Assembly: GCA_028751875.1 (NCBI GenBank)
Contig: CM054145.1
Location: forward strand, 49,315,285-49,379,284
Reading direction: 5' to 3'
DNA: 64,000 nucleotides
Origin: Rapana venosa
Taxonomy: Eukaryota; Mollusca; Gastropoda; Neogastropoda; Muricidae
Part shown: positions 55,611 through 64,000 of the stretch, one piece after another
Numbering within the stretch: the stretch's first letter is position 1
How the letters are laid out: every line of letters starts with the position of its first letter
Translations under genes and position numbers: made by a program
Notes under the pieces: generated by a model
The model's database searches: none
What the model saw: the letters and a program-made list of their open reading frames with translations, nothing else
Told to the model about the DNA's origin: nothing

Positions 55611-56164
55611 CTGAAATAACAAAAAGACAAATTTGAACTAAAAAAGTGCATATGATAATGTTATTACTTTTAATATTGGAAGGATCATTGTTTAACACTT
55701 TCCTTCATACACAGTTTTTGACTTTTGTTTCTCACAATAATAAAGAGTGCCCAACAAAATCTTAAAGAATGTGAATAATAAGAAAGCAGTCCGATTCATA
55801 TTCATTTAGTCATTGAGTATTCTTTATTTCGTATTCAATATAAATCTTTCAAAGACACAAACTTCAGTTCAAAGATAACTGGTTTTCCTCTTTACTTTCT
55901 TGATATTTTGATCTTTCAAAACAAAACCAACCAAAAAAAACAACACCCCCCACCTTTATCAGAGCGGGCAGCCAATCTCAGAAAAGTAACTTAAACATTA
56001 GCTGATTAAAATGTATTTAACACTGAAATTAGCATGCAAAATAAACATTTAAGAAGCATAGTCTGACCATGTATAAACCTAAGTTTATAACAAGCATCAC
56101 AAAAACGTCCTTTTATCTTTTTTTTTCCCCTTCAGGAGAGCAGTTTTCTAAAACCTTGTATTTA

Positions 56165-56365
56165 CACCAGCCACTTCCAGCTGGCAAAAAGTCTATAACC
56201 TTTACAATGGCCACTTCCAGCTGGCAAAAAGTCTATAACCTTCTTGTATTTACACTGGCCACTTCCAGCTGGCAAGAAGTCTATAACCTTGTATTTACAA
56301 TGGCCACTTCCAGCTGGCTAAAAGTCTATAACCTTCTTGTATTTACACCGGCCATTTCCAGCTGA
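56165..56365. repeat. short tandem repeat in the minus-strand gene intron
   Basis: Five copies of a unit of about 33-49 bp based on 'ggccacttccagctggcaaa' plus 'aagtctataacct', some extended by 'tcttgtatttacac'. Confidence 0.9.
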
Positions 56366-56673
56366 CAAAATGTCATCTCCATGTGTTCATTCTCATGTCA
56401 ATACCAACTTCAGCCGACCCCTTTTCAAAAAAAACAAGGCCTTTCACTCAGCAACAACCTCTGCCTCGTTTAAAAAAAAACTCGCACAAAGAGTTGCTTC
56501 ATGTGTGAGAATGGTGCGGCAGAATAAGTCACTCTACACTCCCCCAAGTCTGCCTAAACATACAGACCATTGATTCTCTCTCTCTCTCTCTCTCCGAAAT
56601 GCACCAAGAGATTCTGAACATGAAACAGCCAAGACCAGCCTGTATGAAAAGAGGACGTGGCTGTGTGGCCTAC

Positions 56674-56769
56674 CTGGGTCAGGAGCTCTTTCATGGAGGC
56701 GTCCTTTCTGGCCTGTGTGCGCAGGGCGACGCTTTCTTTGGCCGTGATGCCGATCAGCTGGGCCAGCAC
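56674..56769 (-). CDS. penultimate coding exon of the unidentified minus-strand gene
   Basis: 96 bp, exactly 32 codons, bounded on the minus strand by acceptor 'gtgtgtggtggcag' and donor 'gtaggc'. It encodes 'VLAQLIGITAKESVALRTQA' then 'RKDASMKELLTQ', an amphipathic helical segment. G/C-rich third positions stand out against the AT-rich surroundings, as in the TULP4 exons. Both ends are phase 0 and join in frame to the exon at 55488-55610. Upstream exons are not identified and would lie beyond 56.8 kb, possibly past the nested transposons. Confidence 0.55.
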
Positions 56770-57079
56770 CTGCCACCACACACACCACCACCACCACCAC
56801 CAGTCTATTCAACACGACTCATAGTCTTGATGTAGTTATCATGAATGTTGCTGGATCACTATTCAAGCAATATTCCTTTGATTATGACTAAAAGAAGAGA
56901 AAAAAAAAGAAAACTAACAACTAGCAAACCAAAAGGTCCACTGGAGCAGGGGTAGAGACGAGAATTATTGAGTTGATGGTAGACTGTGAAAGGTTGGTTT
57001 GGGTTTTTTTGGTTAGTTTGTTTTAATGCTTTTCCCCTTTCATCAATAATTTGATCCCCCCCCTCCCCCCCACTCCTCA

Positions 57080-57185
57080 ACAAGAGGTTCAAGGATCACC
57101 AATGGTGAGAATGTGTGTATGCAGCCATCCCCCCCCCTCCCCTCCCCTCATTAAGATAGCTGCAGTCCAACTTTTAGGAAATTTA
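57080..57185 (-). mobile_element. SINE tail copy (family C)
   Basis: A minus-oriented 3' module ('CTCACCATTGGTGATCCTTG') with C runs at about 57129-57150 in its variable part, followed by 'AAAAGTTGGACTGCAGC'. Confidence 0.5.
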
Positions 57186-57186
57186 T

Positions 57187-57260
57187 CTAACATTGGTATT
57201 AAATTGATATCTAACATTGGTATTAAATTGATATCTAACATTGGTATTAAATTGATATCT
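57187..57260. repeat. 24-bp tandem repeat, three units
   Basis: Three nearly perfect copies of a 24-bp unit containing 'aacattggtattaaattgat'. Confidence 0.95.
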
Positions 57261-57576
57261 AAACGATTTTAATAAACACTGTGTTTCATAAGTTTCCTGA
57301 AAATTGGCAAGTCATTGTCAATTTTCATCACCTACATCCTGTAAGTACCAAAACCCTTTCTGAAGACTATCATCTTGTTCCACCTGATGGAAAATACACT
57401 TCTTTAACTTTCTTTTACATTTCATGTGAATGGTACAAACCGGTAACTTCACAATCCAGATTTCAACTTGCATTAAGTACGTGTACGTCCGTTTTATCCA
57501 GACTTCAGCCACAACTGTTCTGTCTCGTCTACACTCTCAAAGTAAACAGCCAGCACCATGTACCTTCTCAGAGAGA

Positions 57577-59167
57577 TCAGTCCAGTCCTTTTCTCTCTAT
57601 CTCTCTATCTGTCCCGTAGTCTGACGACCGTGGGGGCACCCTCAAAGACTCAGCAACCAGTTCCCTCCATTCCTCTCTCTGTTCTGCCTTTCTCAGGGTT
57701 TTGTTGAGTTCTAGGCCTGTCCATTCACTGATGTTATCCTCCCAGCTCTTCCTTGGTCTGCCTCTTCTTCTTCCTCCTTGGACAGTGCCTTGCAAAACTG
57801 TCTTTGTAATTCCTTGGGATCTTGTGACATGCCCATACCACTTAAGTTTACGCTTTTTCACGATCGTTAGAAGGTTCTCATAGGGTCCAATGGTTTGCTG
57901 GATTCTGTTATGCACGCTTTCGTTGCTTATGTGGTCTTTGTAGGAGATGCCAAGGAGTCTCCGAAAGCATCTCATCTCCACTGCCTGTACTCTTCTCTCC
58001 AAATCTGCAGTCAGGGTCCATGATTCACAGGCATACAGAAATATGGATATGACAAGGGAGCGCATTAGTCTGATCTTGGAGATAAGTGAGATATTCTTAT
58101 CTCTCCAGATGGTGTTTAGTTTTGACAAAGCTGTTATTGTCTGTGCAGTCCTGCATACTACTTCTGGCTTGGATCCCTGGTCGGATACAATGGCTCCCAG
58201 GTACTTGAAGCTTTGAACTGTTTCCAGCTTCTGGTCATTAACCCTGATATCAGTGCTAATGCCGTTGGTGTTATTAGTCATCAGTTTGGTCTTCTCTGCA
58301 CTGATTTCCATGCCGTATGTTTTGGAGGCCTTATCCAAGTGTTCTGTTAGGCTGGCAAGCTCTTTTTCTGATCCTGCTATTCCATCAATGTCATCTGCGA
58401 AGCGGAGGTTTGTGATCGTTCTGCCACCAATGCTGACTGATCCTTCATGATGTTCCAGTGCATCAGCCATGATTCTCTCAAGGAAGATGTTGAAAAGAGT
58501 GGGTGAGAGTAGACAGCCCTGCCTTACTCCAACTGTTGTTCGAAACCATTCTCCAATGTTGTTGTTGTAGTACACTGCACTGGTGGCCTCGCTGTACAGC
58601 TGTTTGATGACTCTGATCAGGTTTGCATTGATGCTGTACAAGTTCATGGTTGCCCACAAAGCTGCATGCCACACCCTGTCAAATGCCTTCTTAAAATCGA
58701 TAAATACGTGGTATAGGTCTTGTTGATGTTGAAGGTACCGCTCACATAGTATTCTGAGGTTGAATATCTGTTCTGTTGTGCTGCGCCCTGCTCTGAAACC
58801 TGCTTGTTCCTCAGCAATGATGGTCTCTGCTTGTGGCTTCAGTCTATTCAATATTATCTGCAGCATGACCTTGCTTGGGTGACATATGAGGCTGATTGTG
58901 CGGTAATTATGGCATTGTTGTAGATTTCCTTTCTTGGGGAGGGTGATGATGAGCGACTGCGTCCATGGTGTTGGCCATTTTCCTGTCTGCCAGATCTTGT
59001 TGCAGATTCTTAGTAGGGCGCTGATCATGGCTTCCCCTCCAGCTTGGACCAACTCAGCTGGAATGTTGTCAGCCCCTGCTGACTTCCCCTTTTTCAGCGA
59101 TCTGACTGCTGTTTCCACTTCTTCTCGGAGGATAGGGTGACTGTCTGTGTCTTTGCTTTCGGGTACA
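57577..59167 (-). pseudogene. RTE reverse transcriptase part (interrupted ORF, 3' piece)
   Basis: Open from the piggyBac target site to a stop at 57577. Within the 513 residues from 59118 are 'QAGFRAGRSTTEQIFNLR' (about 105-122), 'FIDFKKAFDRV' (139-149), 'GVRQGCLLSPTLFN' (197-210) and the polymerase box 'FADDIDGI' (240-247). The C-terminus is basic ('GRPRKSWEDNISEWTGLEL') and ends in residues read from the tail repeat. All catalytic residues for target-primed reverse transcription are present. The protein is severed from its endonuclease by the piggyBac insertion, so the copy is inactive as it stands. Confidence 0.9.
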
Positions 59168-59171
59168 TTAA
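59168..59171. other. TTAA target-site duplication, left
   Basis: TTAA immediately outside the left inverted repeat of the piggyBac-like element. Its twin is at 61814-61817. Confidence 0.93.
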
Positions 59172-59682
59172 CTCTTCTACTACCAAGTTCCGTTTCTCTT
59201 ACTTACCACTGCATACCAAGTATTTTCTGCAGTGTCCTTCAGTTTTACACCTACTGACTTTAAAAAATCATAAAAAATCAGAATGAAGATGTATTTGCAT
59301 GAAATTTTCTGTGCTTGTGTACTTTTGAATAAAGAAAATAAAATTTGTCATTTGACTCCTGTGTGCTTTGTGGTTGTTGAGTGTTGTTGTTGTTGTTGTT
59401 GACTATGGTGGTTATTCAATTATATATATAATTATGACTATTTCAAAGGGTAAAGGATCACAGAAATGAAGTAAAATGAAAGCAGACATACAACCATGCA
59501 TAATAAGTAAAATGGTTTCAGTAATGTTAGTAAAATATGCGAACACACTCACAAACAAGTATACAGGCTGACGAACAGACAAACAAAAAATAACAAACTC
59601 AGTAAGTTGAATGTTAGTTCAAATTTATTTGAACTTACTTTATGTACAGCTGGATATGGGGTGGGGAGGCAGTCTCTACACT

Positions 59683-60168
59683 CTATTTGGGATGGAGATC
59701 GGGGCCACAGTCAGTTTTATAATCCAGGAGGGTGTGGTAGCGGCGGAAACAGGGTTCAATGCACATGGGAACACGGCAGTCCATGCACATGTAGGATGTC
59801 TGGTGTCGTTTCACACTTCTGTTTGAACACACCTGACAGTCAGGATTTGACCTCCTTCCACTGGGCAGCTTGTTGGGGTTGAGTCCTATGAAGTGTCTGT
59901 CCAACAGACGGGCAGGGGGGTCCAGTGCAGCAGGTGGGCAAAAGGCACGGTTTTTCCTCACGTACCCTTCCAGCAGACCGTGGATGATGGCCAGGCGAAA
60001 CCTGTCTGTCTTGCAGCTGTTCCCTGCCCTGGGGTTGAACTCCTTCCAGATGACTTTGGCATTGGAGACAGACACTTCCAGGAGGTTGCACAAAAATATT
60101 TTTTTCCACCACTTGAGGCAGCGATGCATATTCATGGAGTAGGACATCTGCTGGTCGGAGAGGTCCAC
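59683..60168 (-). pseudogene. piggyBac-like transposase, C-terminal part with Cys-rich domain
   Basis: Continues the transposase in another frame from 'DLSDQQMSYSMNMHR', which holds the third catalytic Asp region. It runs through 'CLKWWKKIFLCNLLEVSVSN' to a C-terminal Cys/His-rich domain ('CQVCSNRS', 'CMDCRVPMCIEPCFRRYH'). This resembles the zinc-binding C-terminus that recognises piggyBac ends. No second defect is seen, so a single-base change separates this copy from an intact gene. A sequencing error in the homopolymer is equally possible. Confidence 0.88.
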
Positions 60169-61604
60169 ACCCCCATGAACTGGGTGTACAGCTGGATGGC
60201 CTTAGGGTGGTTCACTGTCCTCACATGATCAGGGTGGAATTTTGATCTGACCTTTTTTTCGTATGTGGTCCCATTGTGCACTGAGGTCAAAACCCTGACT
60301 GTCCGACGGTCCTCCCAGGTGATGTAGGTCAGGTTGTTTTCCTTGTGCACAGACGGCGGATCTCCTTTCTTCAACTTCACAGTTTTCACAACACTAGGCA
60401 CACCTCTCCTGTCTTTCCTCAATGTGCCACATGCACCAGTCTGGTTTTCTGCCAGAGCACTGAACAACTGTGGGCTAGTAAAGAAGTTGTCACAATAAAT
60501 GTGGTGACCTTTGTCCATCAAAGGAATGCACAAGTTGAAAACAACCTGATAGCCGATCCCATGTGCAGTTGAAACCTCTGTTTTGGCGACCTTGGCTGGT
60601 GGAGGCTGGGGGTCCTCTGAAGAAGTTGAGGGCTGGGGCTCTCCTGAAGAAGTTGAGGGCTGGGCAGCTGCTTCTTTTCCAGTGTACAACTTCCAGTTGT
60701 ACACGTACGATGTTTTGGCATCGGCCAGAGTCCACACCTTGATGCCCCACTTGTGAGGCTTTGAAGGGATGTACTGGAGTAGCTTGGTCCTCCCCTTGAA
60801 AGGCACCAGGGTCTCATCTATACTTATTTCTCTGTGGGGGTAGTACACTCTCTGCCAGTTGGAAAGAAGCAGAGAGGATATTTTTTCTATCTTGTGGCCT
60901 GGGTTGTTTTGGGCCCGTGGATCGTTGTTGTCAGCAATGTGGAGAAAAGTCAGCAGATTCAAAAATCTGTTGCGTGACATAATGCTCCTGAATCCCCCCA
61001 AGTCGATGAGATGATCAGTACTCCAGTACATTTCGTAACTTCGAAGCCTCACAAGTCCAATGTACAAAGTCATTGCCAGGAAAGCTTTCATTTCACTGGC
61101 ATCAGTGTCTTGCCAAGCGCGGAAGTTCGAATGTTTGGGAAGTGCGTCCACACCCCCCTTCTTCTCAATCACCTCCTTGTAATATTTATTCGTCTCTGTC
61201 ACAAGCACTTCGATCACTTCCTCGTTGAAAAATAAGGAAAAAATGTCGTATTCACTACAGTTTTTTTCAACGTTTCTGGGGCCACAATTTTCACTGAAAT
61301 CCATCAGCCAGTCACAGTCATACGCCCCCTCAGCAGGATCGATCGTTACGCTGCCATGGTCGTCTTCCTCATCACTCGAATCGGAGAAAACACCACGATC
61401 GATTTCACCTTGAAGCTCTCTTATCTTTGCTGCAGCTTCTACATCCTTTTTTATACGCATTCTTTCGGCTTCTGCCACTTCTTCAAGCGTAAAACCTTGG
61501 AACACATCGTCATCGCTATCGCCATCTTGGAGGAGCTCTCTCAAAAAATCGTCGCTCGTCGACATCGTCGAAAAATTTAAAAAATCCGGAGAAAAATCGC
61601 TCAA
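60132..61604 (-). pseudogene. piggyBac-like transposase, N-terminal and core part (frameshifted)
   Basis: 490 residues from Met at 61604. An acidic N-terminus (residues 15-95) precedes the DDE/D core of the family. The first catalytic Asp is in 'SIDETLVPFKGR' (residue 263) and the second is in 'IYCDNFFTSPQL' (residue 372). Between them is a species-specific repeat ('PSTSSGEPQPSTSSEDPQ', about 316-333). The frame goes wrong at a run of five G residues (minus strand, 60170-60174) just before the third Asp motif and ends in a few unrelated residues. The enzyme would excise and reinsert the element at TTAA. Confidence 0.9.
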
Positions 61605-61800
61605 CTGACGCAGAAATTACAAATGGCGGAAGAGGACGCTTTCCTTAAGCTCACTGCGCATGTTCCGAGTGTTAAAGGGTGTGAGATCATAGAGTAAAAA
61701 TAGCGCAAAGGGAGACACCGGGTTTCCCCAGGTATTCGGCGGGTACACCCGCCCGTGGCTTAGTGGAACAAGTAGTAAGCGGGCGGGTCAACCCGCCGGC

Positions 61801-61817
61801 GGTAGTAGAAGAGTTAA
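61801..61817. other. right inverted repeat and TTAA duplication of the piggyBac-like element
   Basis: GGTAGTAGAAGAG at 61801-61813 mirrors the left terminus exactly. TTAA follows at 61814-61817. Confidence 0.93.
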
Positions 61818-63300
61818 GGACTTCTGGATCTCCTGCGGTTCTATAGTTATACAGGTCGGAGCAGTATTCTGTCCATCTGTTCAGAATATCCTGGTCGTCA
61901 GTGAGACACTTCCCATTTTTGTCTTGGATTGTTAAACCTTTTCTCTGTTTCGTGCTAATCAGGTCTTTCACCAGCTGATATGCTTTCTTGCTATTGTTTT
62001 TCTTGATGTTCTCTTCAATGTCTTGGCACTGTTCACCGATCCATTTCTCTTTTGCCTCCGTCATGGACTTCCTGATTCTTTTGTTGACTGCCCTATATTG
62101 TTCTGCTCTTTCTTTTGTTTCATTTTTCTTTTTCTTCAACTCTCTACGCTTGTCGCATAGTTGTAGGATGTTAGGTGTGACCCATGGTTTTTTGACTGGT
62201 CGGCGTTTGCCAAGAAGCTCGTTTGCTGTTTCAGTCACTGCTGTATTGAAACTATTCGTCAGTGTATCTATGTCTGAGTCTATCACAGTGAGGGCTGCAA
62301 ACTTTCCACCTATCCTTGCTTGAAAAATTTCTAATACCTCTGGGTCCTTCAGCTTCTCGAGGTCAAATTTGATCCTGATGTTGTTCCGCTTGTGGATTTT
62401 CTTTAGACGTAGTCGGAAAGTCATCATCACAAGATCATGATCACTCCCTATGTCTGCTCCTGGAAAACTTCGTGTCTGTGCGATGTTAACGCTAGACTGA
62501 AACCGTCTTTTCACCATGATGTAATCTATTTGGTTGTGGTGTTCTCCATTTGGGCTATGCCATGTCCATTTTCTGGATTTCTTGTGTGGGCCAAGTGTAT
62601 TCACTAGCTGGAGGTGGTTGTTACTGGCAAACTCCAGGAGTCTCAAGCCTCTTTCATTTGATTGGTTATTACAATGTGGCCCACAAACGCCCTCCCAGTC
62701 TTTCCATGCATCTTCTCCTACCTTGGCGTTCCAGTCGCCTTGCACAACGAGGATGTCTTTCTTGGGTGTTTGATTCAGAACCTCTTGTAGCTGGTCATAA
62801 AATTCTTCTACGGCTTCATCTGTGCAGTCTGATGTAGGGGCGTATGCCTGTACTATAGTTATGTTAAAGGGGGTTGCTCTCAGGCGGATGGTAATAAGTC
62901 TGCTGGACACAGGCTGACAGCTCATGACGGTGTTCACGGTGTCTTTGTGAACGAGAAACCCCACGCCGTGTTCATGTTTATCCTGTTTTCCACTGTAGTA
63001 TAATTTGTGGTCTTCCTGGGTCGTTGTTTCTCCCATGTTTTTCCACCTGACTTCGCAGAGCCCAAGGATGTGCCAATGATATCTGGACATCTCATGTGTC
63101 AGTTCTTCCACTTTGCCTGCAGCTCTTAGTGTCCGTACATTCCATGTGCCAATGATGGTGTTGTGTCTGGCACGAATTTTGCTGCGTTTTACATCAGTAG
63201 CATACTTTCGACATCTGTCCTGATGAGCAACAGAAGGCGCGGTCCTTGGTAACCCGGGCGACGACCGATCCGATATGGAGATTCTGGCTGTCTTTTTCAT
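61814..63300 (-). pseudogene. RTE endonuclease part (interrupted ORF, 5' piece)
   Basis: About 495 codons of LINE sequence before the piggyBac insertion. Beyond it the frame reads about 40 codons into the transposon and stops at 61687. The endonuclease of the apurinic type spans about residues 45-280: 'IGTWNVRTLRAAG' (catalytic Asn), 'LGLCEVRW' (Glu), 'QAYAPTSD', 'VQGDWNAKVGEDA' (Asp and Asn), 'NQIDYIMV' and 'GSDHDLVMM' (Asp, His). A basic linker follows, and the last LINE residues are 'AGDPEVLN'. It would nick the target DNA. The Met at 63300 is the first in frame. Confidence 0.9.
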
Positions 63301-63650
63301 TGGTGTATCTTGGGCAAATCAAACCTGGCGGAGCCCATCCCTCTCCAGGTCGGATTTTTTGGTTGGGTTTACTCCCATGTGGCAGGTGGTACTGGGTTAC
63401 ATGGTTACCAGTAGCAGAGGGAGTCTCTGACCTGACAGTCTCTGACCAGTCCTTTTACCAGTTATAAACACCCAGCAGTTCCATACCTGGTCAGCTATGG
63501 AGATTTCCAGTGCTGCTGATCCATCTGTGATACGACAGGACAGACTCCACTGGTCTCCCTGGCAGCTGCGTAACCTGTCAGTCAGTGTTGCGATGTGGCC
63601 CTGCACACACGAGCATCAGGCGCTACACCCACCCACCTCTTCACCACGTG
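63301..63650 (-). other. putative 5' UTR of the RTE element
   Basis: G/C-richer sequence upstream of the endonuclease frame with no convincing ORF. It ends near 63650, where AT-rich flank begins. The boundary rests on composition only. Confidence 0.4.
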
Positions 63651-63869
63651 CTATAACATTAAAATAGTACAGTCACTGCTCACCACTGTCTAACACAAGA
63701 CTGATTTTTTTTTTTTTGTGGTGGTGGTGGTGTGGAAAAATGCATGAAAATCAATTTGGGATAAACAAGATTAATGCAATTTTTTGTATGCTGAAGGAGA
63801 TTTGAGTTTTTAACATAACAAAAAGATGGCGTGGGAAAATGCATAAAGACCAACTTGGGATGGCCACGA

Positions 63870-63935
63870 TTTGTTTGTTTTACAAGATTCAGCGCTATAT
63901 AAATTCCATATATTATTATTATTATGATTAATGCA
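63870..63935 (+). mobile_element. retroposon 3' end with (ATT)n tail
   Basis: 'GATTCAGCGCTATATAAATT' followed by ATT repeats, the same terminus as at 46905-46953. Only the extreme 3' end is recognisable. Confidence 0.55.
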
Positions 63936-64000
63936 ATTTTTCTATGCTACATACTACTTAAGTTGTTAGTATGAATCAATGAAATGTCTTCTTCTTGTTG

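Larger units (their letters stand above)
59172..61813 (-). mobile_element. complete piggyBac-like DNA transposon (2,642 bp)
   Basis: Perfect 13-bp terminal inverted repeats: CTCTTCTACTACC at 59172-59184 and its reverse complement at 61801-61813. The element is flanked by TTAA at 59168-59171 and 61814-61817, the diagnostic piggyBac duplication. The right end has subterminal palindromes ('GGCGGGTACACCCGCC' and 'GCGGGTCAACCCGC'). One transposase gene lies on the minus strand. It sits inside the RTE reading frame. Termini and duplications are intact, but the transposase is frameshifted. Confidence 0.95.
57597..63650 (-). mobile_element. RTE-type LINE, split by a piggyBac-like element
   Basis: The minus strand carries a non-LTR element with a single reading frame: endonuclease at 63300-61814 and RT at 59167-57577. 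These two parts join in frame if 59172-61813 plus one TTAA are removed, giving a frame of 1,026 codons including the stop, a usual RTE size. The 3' tail is (GATAGA)n-like. A 5' UTR of about 350 bp is assumed (63301-63650), and the 5' boundary is uncertain. No 3' UTR exists apart from the tail. A truncated relative lies at 20397-21318. Confidence 0.85.

Noticed and set aside
55471..55698. 75-residue minus-strand frame as the real gene product
   Set aside because: The alternative frame over 55488-55610 starts exactly at an acceptor, ends at a stop, joins in phase to the exon at 56674-56769 and has a more protein-like sequence.
59607..60228. Plus-strand frames across the piggyBac C-terminus
   Set aside because: Antisense shadows of the transposase.

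Overview
The window is animal nuclear DNA: AT-leaning, intron-rich, and full of microsatellites, minisatellites, tRNA-derived SINEs, non-LTR retrotransposons and TTAA-targeting DNA transposons. The only confidently named host gene has GT-AG introns and a Tubby-like protein 4 C-terminus. The repeat mix (RTE-type and L1/Tx1-like LINEs, modular tRNA SINEs, piggyBac-like elements) fits a lophotrochozoan, most likely a mollusc and perhaps a gastropod. That assignment is an inference from style, not from a marker gene.

Layout. 1-1.7 kb: a 33-bp minisatellite. 1.7-7.2 kb: non-coding, with SINEs and dinucleotide tracts. 7.25-13.0 kb: a nearly full-length but frameshifted L1/Tx1-like LINE on the minus strand (coiled-coil ORF1, then endonuclease plus reverse transcriptase). 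13-36.9 kb: a long non-coding stretch, probably intron or upstream flank of the host gene. It holds two TTAA-bounded putative MITEs, a truncated RTE copy, a 31-bp minisatellite and a 74-bp minisatellite that each contain a LINE 3' fragment, a roughly 50-bp minisatellite, a SINE pair to the copy near 6 kb, and a CR1/L2/Rex-like LINE fragment.

36.9-44.7 kb: the last five coding exons of a TULP4 orthologue on the plus strand. All splice phases agree. The tubby domain is split by one large exon encoding about 440 low-complexity residues. The introns hold SINEs, a near-palindromic TTAA element and a GT-rich satellite. 44.7-54.9 kb is 3' UTR and flank with no recognised gene. 54.9-56.8 kb carries the two 3'-terminal coding exons of an unidentified minus-strand gene, convergent with TULP4.

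57.6-63.65 kb is an RTE-type LINE on the minus strand whose single reading frame is split by a 2,642-bp piggyBac-like transposon. The transposon has 13-bp terminal inverted repeats and TTAA duplications. Removing it with one TTAA restores the LINE frame. Its transposase has a one-base frameshift just before the third catalytic aspartate motif.

I found no prokaryotic system, CRISPR array, rRNA or functional tRNA gene. The most rewarding observations concern transposon nesting, LINE insertions inside tandem arrays, and LINE reading frames that end inside their own tail repeats.
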